Source: Mytilisepta virgata (lineage: Eukaryota > Mollusca > Bivalvia > Mytilida > Mytilidae). Taken from it: DNA of 64,000 nucleotides. The stretch lies in the NCBI GenBank assembly GCA_028015205.1, contig CM051517.1, positions 44,093,135 to 44,157,134 of the forward strand, read 5' to 3'. This document shows positions 48,280-60,040 of this stretch, in pieces. The notes under the pieces are model-generated. The model worked only from the letters and a program-made list of their open reading frames with translations. It had not been told where the DNA came from and made no database searches. How positions within the stretch are numbered: position 1 is the stretch's first letter; each line of letters starts with the position of its first letter. Made by a program: the position numbers and the translations under genes.

Positions 48280-51200
48280 GTCTAAAGTAATAACAAACGT
48301 TCAAACTTAACAGATGTTGGACCGATAATAAATTAACGATACAATGCAAACTAAAAAATAAATAAACGTCTACAAAGTTGCAAAACAACATCAAAATAAA
48401 ACAAATAAAAGTTTTTGAATTATAACAATAATTCAAACTTAGCAAAATGTTCGGATCACTGAGATCCTTCATAAGTGCTTTATTTTGCGACTTAGACTTA
48501 TCTCCCTTATTGATATTATTTATGAAATTACGAACTTGATACTGAAGCTGTAAATCATCATATAGGCCATGTTTGATAATGCATTAAATTTAAGTAGACC
48601 AGAAGTGTGAATTGGGTAAAACATGCTGTTAAACGTGGATGGAGCCAACAATAATTTCCATTGTGGAATTGCACCCAATTTTTTCTATAGCCAAAACTAC
48701 AGCTCCAGATTTCATTGGTTGGTATTTTGTCGGTCACACTTGGCATTGTAAAAATATGTCAGTAGTATCCACGATTTAATGTACTTTGAAGAGCTCCCTG
48801 TTTTGATTTACTAAAGTTAAATTTAACTTATTCAAAACACATTAATTCTTTGTGTGTGTGTGTGTGTGTGAAACTAATCTGGTAAAACAGACGATTCTAT
48901 TAAAACAACTGGTGTTCAACTCTTAATGATAATTTCTGTAATTTTTTACTCTCTCAACATTTAAATTATTTACATCCCTCTTCATGTACGAACGATCAAA
49001 TACGTGCATCGAATATTAGATTACTCTTTAACAAATAATTTTACTCAATACGATTATTAATTTCCCTTTTTGGTACCCTTCCACTATTGACTACTATTTG
49101 CCCCGTCTCTTGTTTTCTTTCATACTTGATATTATTACTTGTCTTACATTCTTTTGCATTCTCTAGCGCACTTTGTGAGGTGAATAAAAGGCATTCTTAC
49201 CATTATCGGTCGTGTATGTCTTATTATGTTTATTATTATGTTTACATTCCGGGCATTAACTAACGATTGGTAGTGCTATTAACCAATACAGGGTGAGCAT
49301 CGGACGTTTTTATGTCAGATCGTTGACCGTTAAAAGGAGCCAGTGACTTACTATGATTGATATTATTGGTAATAACCTGCTATTGCGTTGCGGAATTACG
49401 TACTTTCCCACTGTAGTTCTATTACATCATTTGTCTTCCAATAGCGTGATCAATTCGTCAGAAAACCGCTCTAAGTTTTTTGATAGGAGACCCGTCGATG
49501 TGATCAGTGACTGCTTAGCACAGGATGTAAGTAGTTATTTATTTTTTGTTTTATGCGTTATTCTTGTAATTTCCTGTGTAGAAATTAACCTCGGCCCTTT
49601 GTCAGATGATTTGACATCCAGTTTAAGTACACAGTCATCCGTGTCGTCTAGAACGAGTTAGGTCTTTTCCAGTTTATTCTCATTTATGCATCTGAATATT
49701 CAGAGTATATTACCCAAACTTGATTTGATTGCTGCTGAATATTCGGATCACGATTTACTGTCATTTGCAGAGATTTGGCTGAAACCAATTACTCCAGATA
49801 GTAGTCTACTTCTCCCGGGCTATCAAACTCCATTCCGAAGAGATCGAGTTGACCGTCTGGGAGGAGGCGTTATTGTTTATGCAAAAGATGAAATTAATTG
49901 TCGGCATAGACAAGACCTTCAAGTTGGTATAGTAGAATGCATATGACTTGAAGTTCAACTAAAAGATAAAAAATACCTCTATGGGACGTTTTATATACCT
50001 CCAAATAGTAGCTCTCAAATATGGGAGGCTATGGAGCAATCTATAGAGCTGGCATTAAACTGTAATACTGATCAAATAATGTAATAAAGTGTCTGTTACA
50101 TATTTGTATATTATCATTACAGGCGATTTTAGTGTAAATATGCTGGGTAATAGTACATCAACAATTGATGATATTATTACCCAATTTAGCCTGAATCAAT
50201 TGATAACCGAACCCACTTATATAACGGAACATAGTGTATCACTGCTTGATTTAGTTTTGATTAGTGATCCACAAATTGTTTCCTATACATGCGTTGGCCC
50301 TCCACTATAAGACCAAGTCCGTTATCATATGCCTATACTAGTAATTTAAATTTCACCAATGTAAAACTTAAAAGGTTATTCAAACGTAAAGTGTTTCAGT
50401 TTAATAGGGGGGACTATGATTCATACAGACATCACTTATCGAACAACGACTGGGATTCGCACTTCGTAAACGATGATATTGTTAAATATAACGCGTACTA
50501 TTCTTGACGCTGCAAACGAGTATATCCCTAACAGAACTATAACTGTTAGAAGTAATTACCCGCCATGGCTTACGTGCGACATCAAACGTTCTATACGCAG
50601 AAAAAATAGACTTCATCACAGAGCTAAACGAACAAATAACCCTGAACACTGGGCAAAATTTCGTTAAGCTAGGAATAGGTCTAATAGATTAGTACTGAAC
50701 GCCAAAAGCTCTTACTTTTAGAAGATATCTGATGACATTACCAGTGAGAAATTAGGTAGCAAAGACTAGTGGAAGTTAGTAAAATCGCTCGTCACAAGCG
50801 GCAGTGCAAGGCGTATTCCACCCTTAAATGATAACGGTGCACTCGTACTCGACGACAAGGAAAAATCAGAACCTTTTAACAATTTCTTTTGTGAACAGAC
50901 TAGACTCGATGACAAAAACTATCCTATACCTAACATGCCAGTCAGGCATCATGAGGGACTTCTTAATATTATTATTACAGAGAAAGAGGTAGAAGACATT
51001 CTGATGACACTCGACGTCACAAAGGCGACTGGTCCAGACTGTATAAATCCTAGACTCCTCAGAGAGGCTTCCACTGAATTGAGGTATCCTCTTTGTAAGT
51101 TGTTTAATGCTTCATTGAAAACTTGCATTTTTCTAAACTCATGGAAATCTGCAAATGTCACACCAGTATTTAAAAAGGACAACCCTACTGTTGTGAAAAA

Positions 51201-54200
51201 CTATCGTCCCATCTCTCTTATCAGTATTATTGTAAAGGTGATGGAACGGTGTGTTTACAAACATATCCATAATTATCTATTAGAACATTCTATTATAACT
51301 TGTAATCAGTCTGTCTTCACTCCTGGTGATTCGGCAGTGAATCAACTTTTATGTATTACAAATGAATTTGGCAAGGCATTGGATGACAGAAAAGAGGTGT
51401 CTTCTGTGATATTAGCAAGGCCTTTGATAGGGTCTGATATAAGGGTCTTATAGTCAAATTATCTTCGATTGGTATAAGAGGAACTTTATTATGTTGGTTG
51501 GGAAACTATCTATTTAATAGACAGCAAAGGGCTGATATCAACGGGTGTTTCTCCAAGTGGCAAAATATACATGCTGGTGTTCCGCAGGGATCTATTCTTG
51601 AACCTCTGTTGTTTATTATATATATAAACGATATAGTTACCGATATTAATTCATCCATCAAACTATTTGCAGATGATACTAGTCTTTATCTTATAGTCGA
51701 TGACCTCTCGATGATGCTGGTACTCTTAATTTTAACTTGCAAAGATACACGATTGGTCGATGGAGTGGCTTGTTAAATTCAATCCTGAGAAAACAGAAAC
51801 TATGACCGTGTCAAGAAAATCTATCAGGCCTCTCCATCCACCTCTTATGATGGACAACACTATTATATCATCTGTCACAGAACATAAGCATCTGGGCGTC
51901 ATAATCTCTGCAGATGGCAGTTGGAATAAACATATTGATATGATCTTAGAAAAAGCATATAAAAGGATTAATATCCTTAGAAAGTTTAAATTTATTTTAG
52001 ATAGACAAGTGCTAGAAAAAATATATTTAACCTTTATCCGGCCTATCTTAGAATATGGAAACGTCATATGGGACAGCATGTCAGTAATATATATTGATAA
52101 ATTAGAACATATATAAATTGAGGCAGCAAGAATTGTTACAGGGTGCACACGTTTAACACCACTTGTAAATCTTTACAAAAAAAAGGTTGGGAGTTGTTAA
52201 AAACCAGGAGAGAAAAATATCGACTGATTATATTTTATAAAATGACGAATGCACTTCCCCCTACATACACGTCCGATATGATTCCCCCAAACTTTGGTCA
52301 ATTGCATAACTATAATACAAGAAACTCGACGGTAATCCTTTCAATTCTAACGCGTACAGCTGCTTACTGCAACTCTTTTCTGCCTTGCACAATCCGAGCT
52401 TGGAACTTCCTTCAAAATAGTACGAAGCAGTGCTCATCATTACACTCATTCAAAACCGCATTAAAAAATACTATTGGTCTTACCACTCCAATTTATAACG
52501 AAGGTTGTCGACTAGGACAAATATATCACGCGCGACTCCGTGTGGAAAGTAGAATATTAAATTCGCATCTCTTTCGTAGAAGTATTGTAGACTCTCCGAA
52601 CTGTGCATGTGGCAGCATCGAGACCGTGGATCATTTTTTCTTCCATTGTAATCGGTATCATCTACAACGTCAGCGTCACTTGTACGATTTCATGTTCAGC
52701 ATTATTTTTATTCGGATCCGACGCCTTGACTGCAAGTCAAAACTCTGAGCTTTTCATTACGATTCAACGATACATCCTGAGCACCAAGAGATTCACCTCA
52801 TAATTCAATTTATCAGTTTTTTTTCTAAATACTTCTTTCACTCATGCACTTCTTTTTTCTTCAAAGTTTTATCCTATATATAGCCGTATAAATATACATT
52901 CCATTATGTAGCACTTGATTTAATAAATATTTCTGAGACTTGTATATCATTAAGGTAAAATATATATATTGGGAAACGAATTAATATAAGTTGAATAACT
53001 TTGTTTTCGAATCCTTTTAATATATATATATATATGTGTGTGTTAGAATTTACTTGTGTATTTGTATTTGAGTTAAATCTATTAATAAAATATGTTTACA
53101 CTAAAGCTCCAGATTAAACACTCTGTACTTACCAATTTGAACAAAATTTAAAATCTACAAAAGAAAATTGTGTATATAATTCATTTTCTCATAATATCAG
53201 GTGATATATTAATGACGATATTATAATATATATACTTAAAATATTATATCAGTTTTGCTGAACTATATCTCAATTCTTTAACTAATTTCTTCAACGCATG
53301 ACTCAAAAAACAACGCAGTGATATGGTTAGGAGAAGTTTCAAAATGAAATGACCATACAAGGATAGGCTATTCACAAGGAAGATACTCCTTAGCTTTGAA
53401 TAAATAAATAGTTTCATTGAATTTTTTTAAGTGGTATCGAAATTCTAGCAACTGAGAACTCATGATAGCATGAGAAAGAAGTCTCAGTACAGTAGAACAT
53501 CGATTGATGTGAAATGAATATTAGTCCTGCTTTGTACTAGACCAACTATTGAGCCGGATTTTTAACGTACAGTAGCTCAAGAGGTAACAGTCCGAAGGAA
53601 GATATGTCACCTCACCGGAGCATGTTATTCTGACTACGAGCCGACCAGTCTTTGATCCTACTCCTGAATCCTGCTTGGCGGGGAATCAACAAATACCAAT
53701 TTTGATCAGGCCGGAATTTTCTGCACATGAGGCAAGCACAAGGAGGTACTATCAGCAGATGAAGCATTGCATTTGGTTAATGTCACTATACGTTCAAGAT
53801 CATTTTTATTAAAGAATATCGGTTGTGACACGCCTAAACAAATAACAAAGGCTAAAAACGCTGGAAGATGTAAAAAAAATCCAAATGAAGTTCCTTGTGT
53901 ATTTTTCCAACTAAGAATACCCTAATTAAAAAAATTATTTCTCGGTTGTTTATTTGTTTTTTCTACATGGACCAAAACTGTAAATATTGTTTATATATTT
54001 TATGATAAATAAGACGTGTAAATATATACATGATTTTGTCCTACTTAAGGTAAAACACCGTCATAGTGTATTACATTTCATTGATAGGAGAACAAAATAC
54101 CTGTGTTGTGAATACATGAACCATTGAAAGTGACTGCAAAAAAAATAACAAAACTTACCAGAAAAAAGAAGAGAAGGTTGTTAAATATAATTTCCAGCTT

Positions 54201-54209
54201 TAAATTCAT
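43127..54209 (-). CDS. Secreted von Willebrand factor A-domain protein (four exons)
   Basis: Minus-strand exons in order: 54209-54159, 53154-53133 (22 nt), 46025-45447 and 43656-43127. Phases 0, 1 and 1 agree and give 393 residues ending at the stop 43129-43127. Residues 1-24 are a hydrophobic signal peptide ([20 protein letters not shown], then FVQI) encoded by exons 1 and 2. A vWA domain follows, from about residue 34 ([12 protein letters not shown]), with an intact metal site: DSSAS, Thr in GQGTYTAQ, and Asp in ILITDG. The last exon encodes a second A-like fold ([12 protein letters not shown] ... [10 protein letters not shown] ... ISDLYVVKM) without a metal site. vWA proteins of this type act in extracellular matrix or adhesion; the ligand is unknown. 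The vWA and last exons are certain; the first two exons rest on splice signals, phase and signal-peptide logic. Confidence 0.75.
43801..44628. mobile_element. AGCTCACCTGG-family element, full-length copy
   Basis: It starts TTAGCTCACCCGGCCAAAGG then CCATGTGAGCTTTTGTCATC and ends CCAGGTGAGCGATACAGGCT then GAGCTTCTAGTTTT. Monomers of about 150 bp carry ATCTTCTCCTCTGAAAC, GGCCAAATG, TTTCGTCCCGAT and CATGGCGGCCAT-like words. It is in intron 3 of the minus-strand vWA gene. Its monomers have diverged from those of the 10-14 kb copies. Confidence 0.8.
46959..47274. mobile_element. Element with TATACCCCCAC inverted ends
   Basis: TATACCCCCACCCTTTCTT at the left pairs with AAGAGTGGGGGTATA at the right. 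CGGACGGACCGACAGACGAA lies near the right end, a CGTCCG-type lead like those of the other monomer-bearing elements here. About 316 bp, non-coding. Confidence 0.65.
47280..47526 (-). mobile_element. AGCTCACC-family element, truncated, inverted
   Basis: Read on the minus strand it begins TTAGCTCACTCAGACCATAG then GCTATTGCCATCACCTGCCA and GTCGTCCGTAATCTTTTCC, which is the head of the AGCTCACCTGG family followed by part of one monomer. The tail is missing. Confidence 0.7.
48242..48279. repeat. (TA)n microsatellite
   Basis: A pure TA run of about 18 repeats. Confidence 0.95.
49353..52800 (+). mobile_element. Decayed CR1/L2-type LINE retrotransposon
   Basis: Fragments of one polyprotein appear in order but in shifting frames. 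49353-49661: N-terminal part with a hydrophobic stretch and CVEINLGP, resembling the GDVEENPGP-type site seen in some LINEs. 49686-50310: AP-endonuclease ([37 protein letters not shown]) with an in-frame TGA at about 49947 and a frameshift near 50080. 50473-51776: reverse transcriptase ([44 protein letters not shown]). 51760-52116: thumb region ([27 protein letters not shown]). 52143-52748: C-terminal region with a Cys/His motif ([16 protein letters not shown]). Several stops and shifts mean it cannot now move by itself. The clade is tentative. Confidence 0.85.
53300..53470. repeat. Dispersed repeat copy (GATACTCCTTAG family)
   Basis: Contains AAGATACTCCTTAGCTTTGA and TTCTAGCAACTGAGAACTC, matching the stretches near 37.9 and 23.75 kb. 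Confidence 0.45.
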
Positions 54210-54248
54210 AATGTCTTACTCAAAATATACATCTTGCTGGTCGTTATA

Positions 54249-54256
54249 CATATATA
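54249..54256 (-). promoter_or_regulatory. Candidate TATA box of the vWA gene
   Basis: On the minus strand CTATATATGTATAA lies about 40 bp before the proposed ATG. Use of this box would give a 5' UTR of only 10-15 nt. Weak evidence in A+T-rich DNA. Confidence 0.25.
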
Positions 54257-54259
54257 GAT

Positions 54260-55733
54260 AAATCCAACGAAAAGGTAAAAATAGAATCTTTTATCAAAAG
54301 ATTGTAACCATAAATTATTTCTCGTCTCTTTCCTTAATCATAAGTAGGATAATATATCGACTTTATAAGATTCACTTAATATAAATAGTAGAAGTTATAT
54401 AACCCAAGTTTTGTGATAAAGATTACAAATTTCCAAATATGCATAAGATGACAATTCAACTGGAAATAATATCATTTAATGAGTAAATGTGAACGACACC
54501 TTCACTCATCATGGATTGGATCAAGTTGATAAATTTAAAATGATGACCAAAAATGTCCTTGCTGTAATTGATTTTAAAACGGACAAATAATATAAAATGA
54601 AAGGTCGTGCGTAGCACGATACTTGACAATCACTCTATCTGTTTGTGTGATGTATTTTGAAATACACAATAAGTGTTATTGTAGTAACCCAGCTAGAATA
54701 GAACAGTCGCTTAGTTCAGTGAAATAGCATATTGGAAATTAAAATGTTTGTTATAGCAACATGCACATTCGATATGCAGTTAACAGCTACCTAAAAGTTT
54801 ACTATAAGTACTACGTTATGGTTAATTTCAGTTTTTTTGTTGTTTTTTTTGTTTTTTTTTTTATAAAGTTATGACTTCATCAGTTTATTTTTCCCAGCTG
54901 CTGACAACTAGGTCAACCTGATAATTGCAACTGTGTCTGTTATCATGATTATGCGTTTAGCAGACGACTTTTAGCCATTCAATATTCAACAGTAGAAATC
55001 CACTATAAATTATAAATAGAATGGAATAATCGCTTATTTATAGTACAGCCGCTTACATTACAGAAAAAAAAATAAAAATAACTAACGGAAGACATTGAAA
55101 ATAACCGAAACAAAAAGTGAACAGTTCGCGATTTAAACTAGATTTGATTTTAGTTCAATAATAATGATAGATGGGCATATTTTTTGTTTGCTGATATTCA
55201 TTGCAGTTCTTTCAAACACTCGATTGAAAGAAAACGTAACCAACCAATATACTTGGCAAACGTGATTGCCAAGTAATAACATGAAAGCTTTAAGGTAAAA
55301 TACTTTTGAAGCATTTAATTTATATTGGTGTACAACTTCGATATGTAAAAATCATTATGATATTCTAGATAACGAATTTTGTTTAATACTGCTGGTGTTT
55401 TATATTTATTTTCTACTACGTATATTTAATATTACCATTTTTTAAAATAAAGGCATTGCGTGATAAATACTTTGAGATAAATGTTATAATAAATGTTTTT
55501 TTTTTATTTTAATAAAATACGCCTATAACGAGAAGGACACGTAACAATGGTGATCAAGCTTTAATAAAAAGTATGAAATATGGAATGTCATAAAACTAAC
55601 TTTCTTTATTTTAGATTACCAAATACTGCCAATTTATAATCATGTTTATATATGTATTTACGAATTTTCTCTAACAAAAATGTTCTTCCCGAAAAATTTT
55701 TACCCATTTGTTTCGGAATGTGGTCAAAGCATA
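54260..55733. other. Intergenic, nothing recognised
   Basis: A+T-rich with T runs near 54835-54865; no supported gene or repeat family. Confidence 0.5.
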
Positions 55734-55735
55734 TA

Positions 55736-56280
55736 TACTAGTCAATAAAAAGAAACGATACAGGGTAATAATGCATTTTTCATATATTCATAATTTCAAA
55801 TACCAGTATACTAAGCAGAAAAATGGACCCACACGTCTGATTTTCATAGTAGATTGTTTTCTCATCAAAAGCATGGATTTTGTACAAAAAACTTGAAATG
55901 AAAAATTCCATTTTTTGAGATTTCAAAAATCACATTTTTCGACCCAAAATTAAAAAAGCAGTATGTTTACCCCGTTATGTGAATCATAATGTCTGTGTGA
56001 CAAAAGATTTGAGTTTTTTCTACTGATTTCAGCCACTGGATTTTCATTTTACAAAATTTGTGTCGATTATCTTCTCGATTTTCCGCTAATTTAATTTAAC
56101 CCTCGTCTGGAAAATTTCCATTTTCAACCATTTAAAGTTTATTTAAATTTCAAAATGAGACGGATTAGATCAAGAAATGAAGTAGCAAACCACTGTTGTC
56201 CTAATACTTAAGTTTTTTTTTAAGGAATTACCAATATATTTTGTTCCGAACTCGTGTATCGTTACTTTTATTGACTAGTA
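55736..56280. mobile_element. TA-flanked MITE with TACTAGTCAATAAAA ends
   Basis: TACTAGTCAATAAAAAGAAA then CGATACA at the left pairs with TGTATCGTTACTTTTATTGA then CTAGTA at the right, with one or two mismatches. TA flanks each end, fitting a Tc1/mariner-type origin. 545 bp, non-coding. Confidence 0.8.
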
Positions 56281-56647
56281 TATTTATAGGAAACCAAAAG
56301 TATCCAATGTTAAAAATTTTTCAATGTTGATAACATGTAAATTTATTTTATTTATTATTTGCTGCTTTACCTAAATCCCCCCCCCCCCCCAAAAAAAAAA
56401 GAAAAAAAAAATCCTTTCTGTAACAATTGATGTCCTCGTAACGGAAACAACTGTTACAGGAAGGACATTTCTACAGCATTTAATAAATAAATAACAAAAT
56501 AAAATAAGATAAAATAAACTAAAATAATCATAATATCTGTTCCCTTGATTCTAGAAGTTTGCAGACCAGCACGAAGTTCCAGCTAAGAAAAATACAAATT
56601 GGAAATAATCACATTTCTTGACCATGGTGTGTTATAGCAAGGCTAGG

Positions 56648-57140
56648 ATTTGTTTGTTTAGTTAAGAAATAATTCACGGAGACTCCAGTTTATCACTGTT
56701 TTACCACGGGCTGGAGTTTTTAGCCGTTTTCAACACATTTGGCTATTTCGCAGCGGCCACTTTTTATTGGTGGAGGAAGCCGTAGTACCCAGAGAGAACC
56801 ACCGACCTTCGGTATGAAAATTGGCAATCCTTGTCAATTAAGATTGCAGTCGAACACACCCAGCCAATGGTGAGATTCGAACTCACAACCACAGTGTTGA
56901 CAGTCCACTGATCATTCCGGAGCACCTGAGTCTACCCCCGGTTTTTTTTGGTGGGGTCCATGTTGTTCATACGTTTTTAGTTTTTAATTGTAGTGCATGT
57001 ATTGTTTTGGTCTTGTCTTCGTTGTTATCCGGAGTTTGTCAGTTGTAACGATTTTTCTCTCCTTCGAATATCCCTTTGGTATTTCTTAACTTTACATAGT
57101 AGTCATGACGAACTACCTAGACCACTCGGCCGCCGAGGCC
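56648..57140 (-). mobile_element. Composite tRNA-derived SINE-like repeat
   Basis: On the minus strand it begins with GGCCGAGTGGTCTAGGTAGT (a tRNA Ser/Leu-like A-box region, about 57113-57132), continues through about 200 bp containing AAGGGATATTCGAAGGAGAG and GGGGGTAGACTCAGGTGCTC, then has a second tRNA-like head (GATCAGTGGAC as box A, GTTCGAATC as box B near 56880). Next comes the body shared with 27094-27245 (GAAGGTCGGTGGTTCTCTCT), and an AAAC-rich tail at 56648. Either two SINEs are joined or one SINE is inserted at another. Confidence 0.65.
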
Positions 57141-57244
57141 CCGGGAAAAATAGCAAATATTCCATATATTTCTATATCTAACTCACAAAACTTTTATCTG
57201 GAGAGCAAATTAGACAAAAATCGTCCATCACATACCCCATCGCT

Positions 57245-57245
<1 letters not shown>

Positions 57246-57288
<43 letters not shown>
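57246..57288. repeat. Poly(A) run of about 43
   Basis: Uninterrupted A run. It follows CCATCGCTC and precedes TTGCGG; it might mark a retroposon tail but no source sequence is evident. Confidence 0.9.
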
Positions 57289-57290
<2 letters not shown>

Positions 57291-57299
57291 CGGTCGTCA

Positions 57300-59245
57300 T
57301 CTCAACTTGATTGACCGACACAAAGTTTCTATCTCAAAAATGTAAATTGCTTGATTCATAACATGGCCTCATGACTAAATTTTGCAAAGTTTAAGATCAT
57401 CAAAACCGGGCTTAAAATTGTTTCCTATATCCAGGTTAGGATAAATTTGCCCGGTAATTTGAAACCATATTTGAACAAAACTGTAAAATGCTGAACTACA
57501 GTCTTCAAAAATGCAAATACATGTATAACTAGGACTCGTTGCGTTGTCGACGTAAAGTACAAAATCAAATTAGCCAACACTGGTGCTACAGTGGTAATTT
57601 CAAGTTCAATTCGAAAACGTGTTACGCTACATGTACCACACTTTCCCGGTTTACATCTTTGTAGCTATCAGTAAAAGATTTCTAATCCGACAGCCCTTGG
57701 CACCATTTGACAGGATGCTGGGCACACAGCTAATTATGACATTAGATATTGGCAAAGAATACCGAAATGATGGGACAATACTAAAGGAAAGTCATAAGAC
57801 AATGAAAATCAATCACTAAGAGACTACAGTGTATCCTACTCGAAACTGTTTCCTTTATGCCAAAAATCACCGATCTCGGTTCAACCACATATTGAAAAGT
57901 TTAATCAACCTGGAAAAAGAAATATTTTGCAATTTTCGCATACATGTGACAAAGACTTTTATTCATTCGATCTGCAATGTAAACTATCATTAGGGAATAG
58001 CTACTTATTTTTTTTAGGAAGGACAAGGCATTGGAAAATAAAAAGACCAGATCCAAAATTTGATGAAAAATGGCAGGATTGAATATCTCCTGAAATCAAA
58101 TAATAGTATGTTTTGAAAAAAGTTTGGCGCGATTGATTTGCAGATACAGAAATATGCAAAAATCCAAGATCAGTTGTTTCCCCTTTCCTCCTCCGCATAA
58201 ACGCCAAGCTGTGGTTCCCAATATTATTAACCGAAATAGGAACACCTACTCAATTGGAAATTCTCAATATTTAAATTGTTTTAAAAGGGTTAAGATTAGG
58301 CTTTGAATATATACTTACTACGTTGAATGGGACTACAAACTCTGACAAAAGTTTTGATAAACTGTGTATACAAAACTATTACGACATTTCCTCGTCGGGA
58401 ATACTCCCAGCTCAATTATAGATGTATTTGACTATTTCTCATTTACATATTAGTAATATGAATACCACTACATTAATTAAATTGTATAAAATTCCCCCCA
58501 AAAATTAAACATTCTTATTGCTTATGTGTATACAGTATCGATATTTTACACTATCTGATATAAAATATGCAGTCCCGTCTACTATGAATAATCATTGCGT
58601 TTGATATCTTCTGAATAAAAGTGTAGGGCGATAAAAAAAATAAACTTAGAACTTTGATTTAAATGTGTTTTTTATGTATATCATGTATATTGTTTAGTTA
58701 ATCAAAGTTGTTGCGTTAAAAAAGTCAAAAAAAATACATAAATAAATAGATAAATAAAAAAAAAAATAAAATAAATGAATAATTTCTCGTGGGATTTTAG
58801 TTGGAGGTCCACCATTCCTTCAGTAAAATTCTTAACATTAACATCAATTCCAAACCACATCATCTTTTTTTCTGTAACCAACAGAATTTTTTTAGATAAA
58901 TTATATCAGGTACTAAAAATTTGTTTTAATATTGTTTAAAAGTTTCAGTTTTTAGACTTTGGAACATTGAGGGCAGGAAATACAACATAAATTAGCACAT
59001 AGTTAGTGTAACTAGTTTTATTTATTGATATTTGATTGTGAGTAGATATGCAAAATCTCTGAGTTTCGAATATCGGTTCGAAGAGAAAAGAAAGTGCGAA
59101 AATAAAATTGTAAAAAATCGGCAAAAGCTGGATACATAGAGTAGGTCCTTAGTAAGTTTAATGGGGAAATTAAGAAAGATCAGAGGCACTTGTTCTTGGC
59201 GAATACTGGTGAAATAGAGAACAAATACTACAACATAAACCTTAA
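57300..59245. other. Intergenic, nothing recognised
   Basis: A+T-rich with an AAAT/AAATA-rich simple stretch near 58730-58780. No supported gene. Confidence 0.5.
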
Positions 59246-59252
59246 AAAGGAC

Positions 59253-60006
59253 TATGGAACGCCACAGCTGTCTTATGTTCATTTCCATAATGTTGTTATG
59301 TCCATTTGTTGTTTTATTAAGTCAAATTGTATGATTGTGTTGTTTTTTCTTATGTTGTTATGTTCAAATATTATTTCATTGAGTTAATTTCTATTTTGTT
59401 ATGTGCAATTATTATTTCATTCAGTCGAATCAATTTGTTGTGGTGTTAAAAGATCGTTTTGTTGGGTCAATTGATTATATTGTTATGTTAAATCATTATT
59501 TTATTACGTTAGATCAACTTATTATCATGTTAAATTATTATTTTATCAAGTCAAATCAACATATTATTATGTTCAATCATTATTTCGTCTTGTCAGTCTA
59601 ACTTGTTGTTATGTTCATTTGATGTTTCGTTACGTCCAAGTAGTATAATGTTATGTTGCATTTTCATCACGTGATGTCAAGTAGCAACTTTATTTCATTG
59701 TGTCGAGTTATTATGTTGTAATGTCGAAGTATTATGTTGTAATGTTGAAGTATTATGTTGTAATGTTGAATCGTTATGTTGATCAACGTTATGTTGTTCA
59801 TTCGGAAATGATCTTCGAGTTACTTCGGTATTAACAGATTAATTTGAGACCACTCCCAGTCTGCCATAAACTATATTCAACACCTACCCCAGTGTTTAGG
59901 GTACCTGTTCAGATAGATTAATAGGTTCAAGGCTACACCCATCATCAAAACGACTCAAGCCCCTGATGTTTTATTTTTAGGGATCAAACATTTTTTAGGG
60001 CGGGGA

Positions 60007-60040
<34 letters not shown>

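Larger units (their letters stand above)
46026..53132 (-). other. Intron 2 of the vWA gene, 7.1 kb, holding a LINE
   Basis: On the minus strand the donor is GTAAGT after 53133 and the acceptor is TTCATTATAG before 46025. It holds the LINE (49353-52800, antisense to the gene), two smaller elements near 47 kb and a TA microsatellite (48242-48279). Parts between 47530 and 49200 are A+T-rich and unremarkable. Confidence 0.65.

Noticed and set aside
57105..57314. Open frame ending in poly-lysine
   Set aside because: It runs through the poly(A) tract and the SINE head; no coding support.
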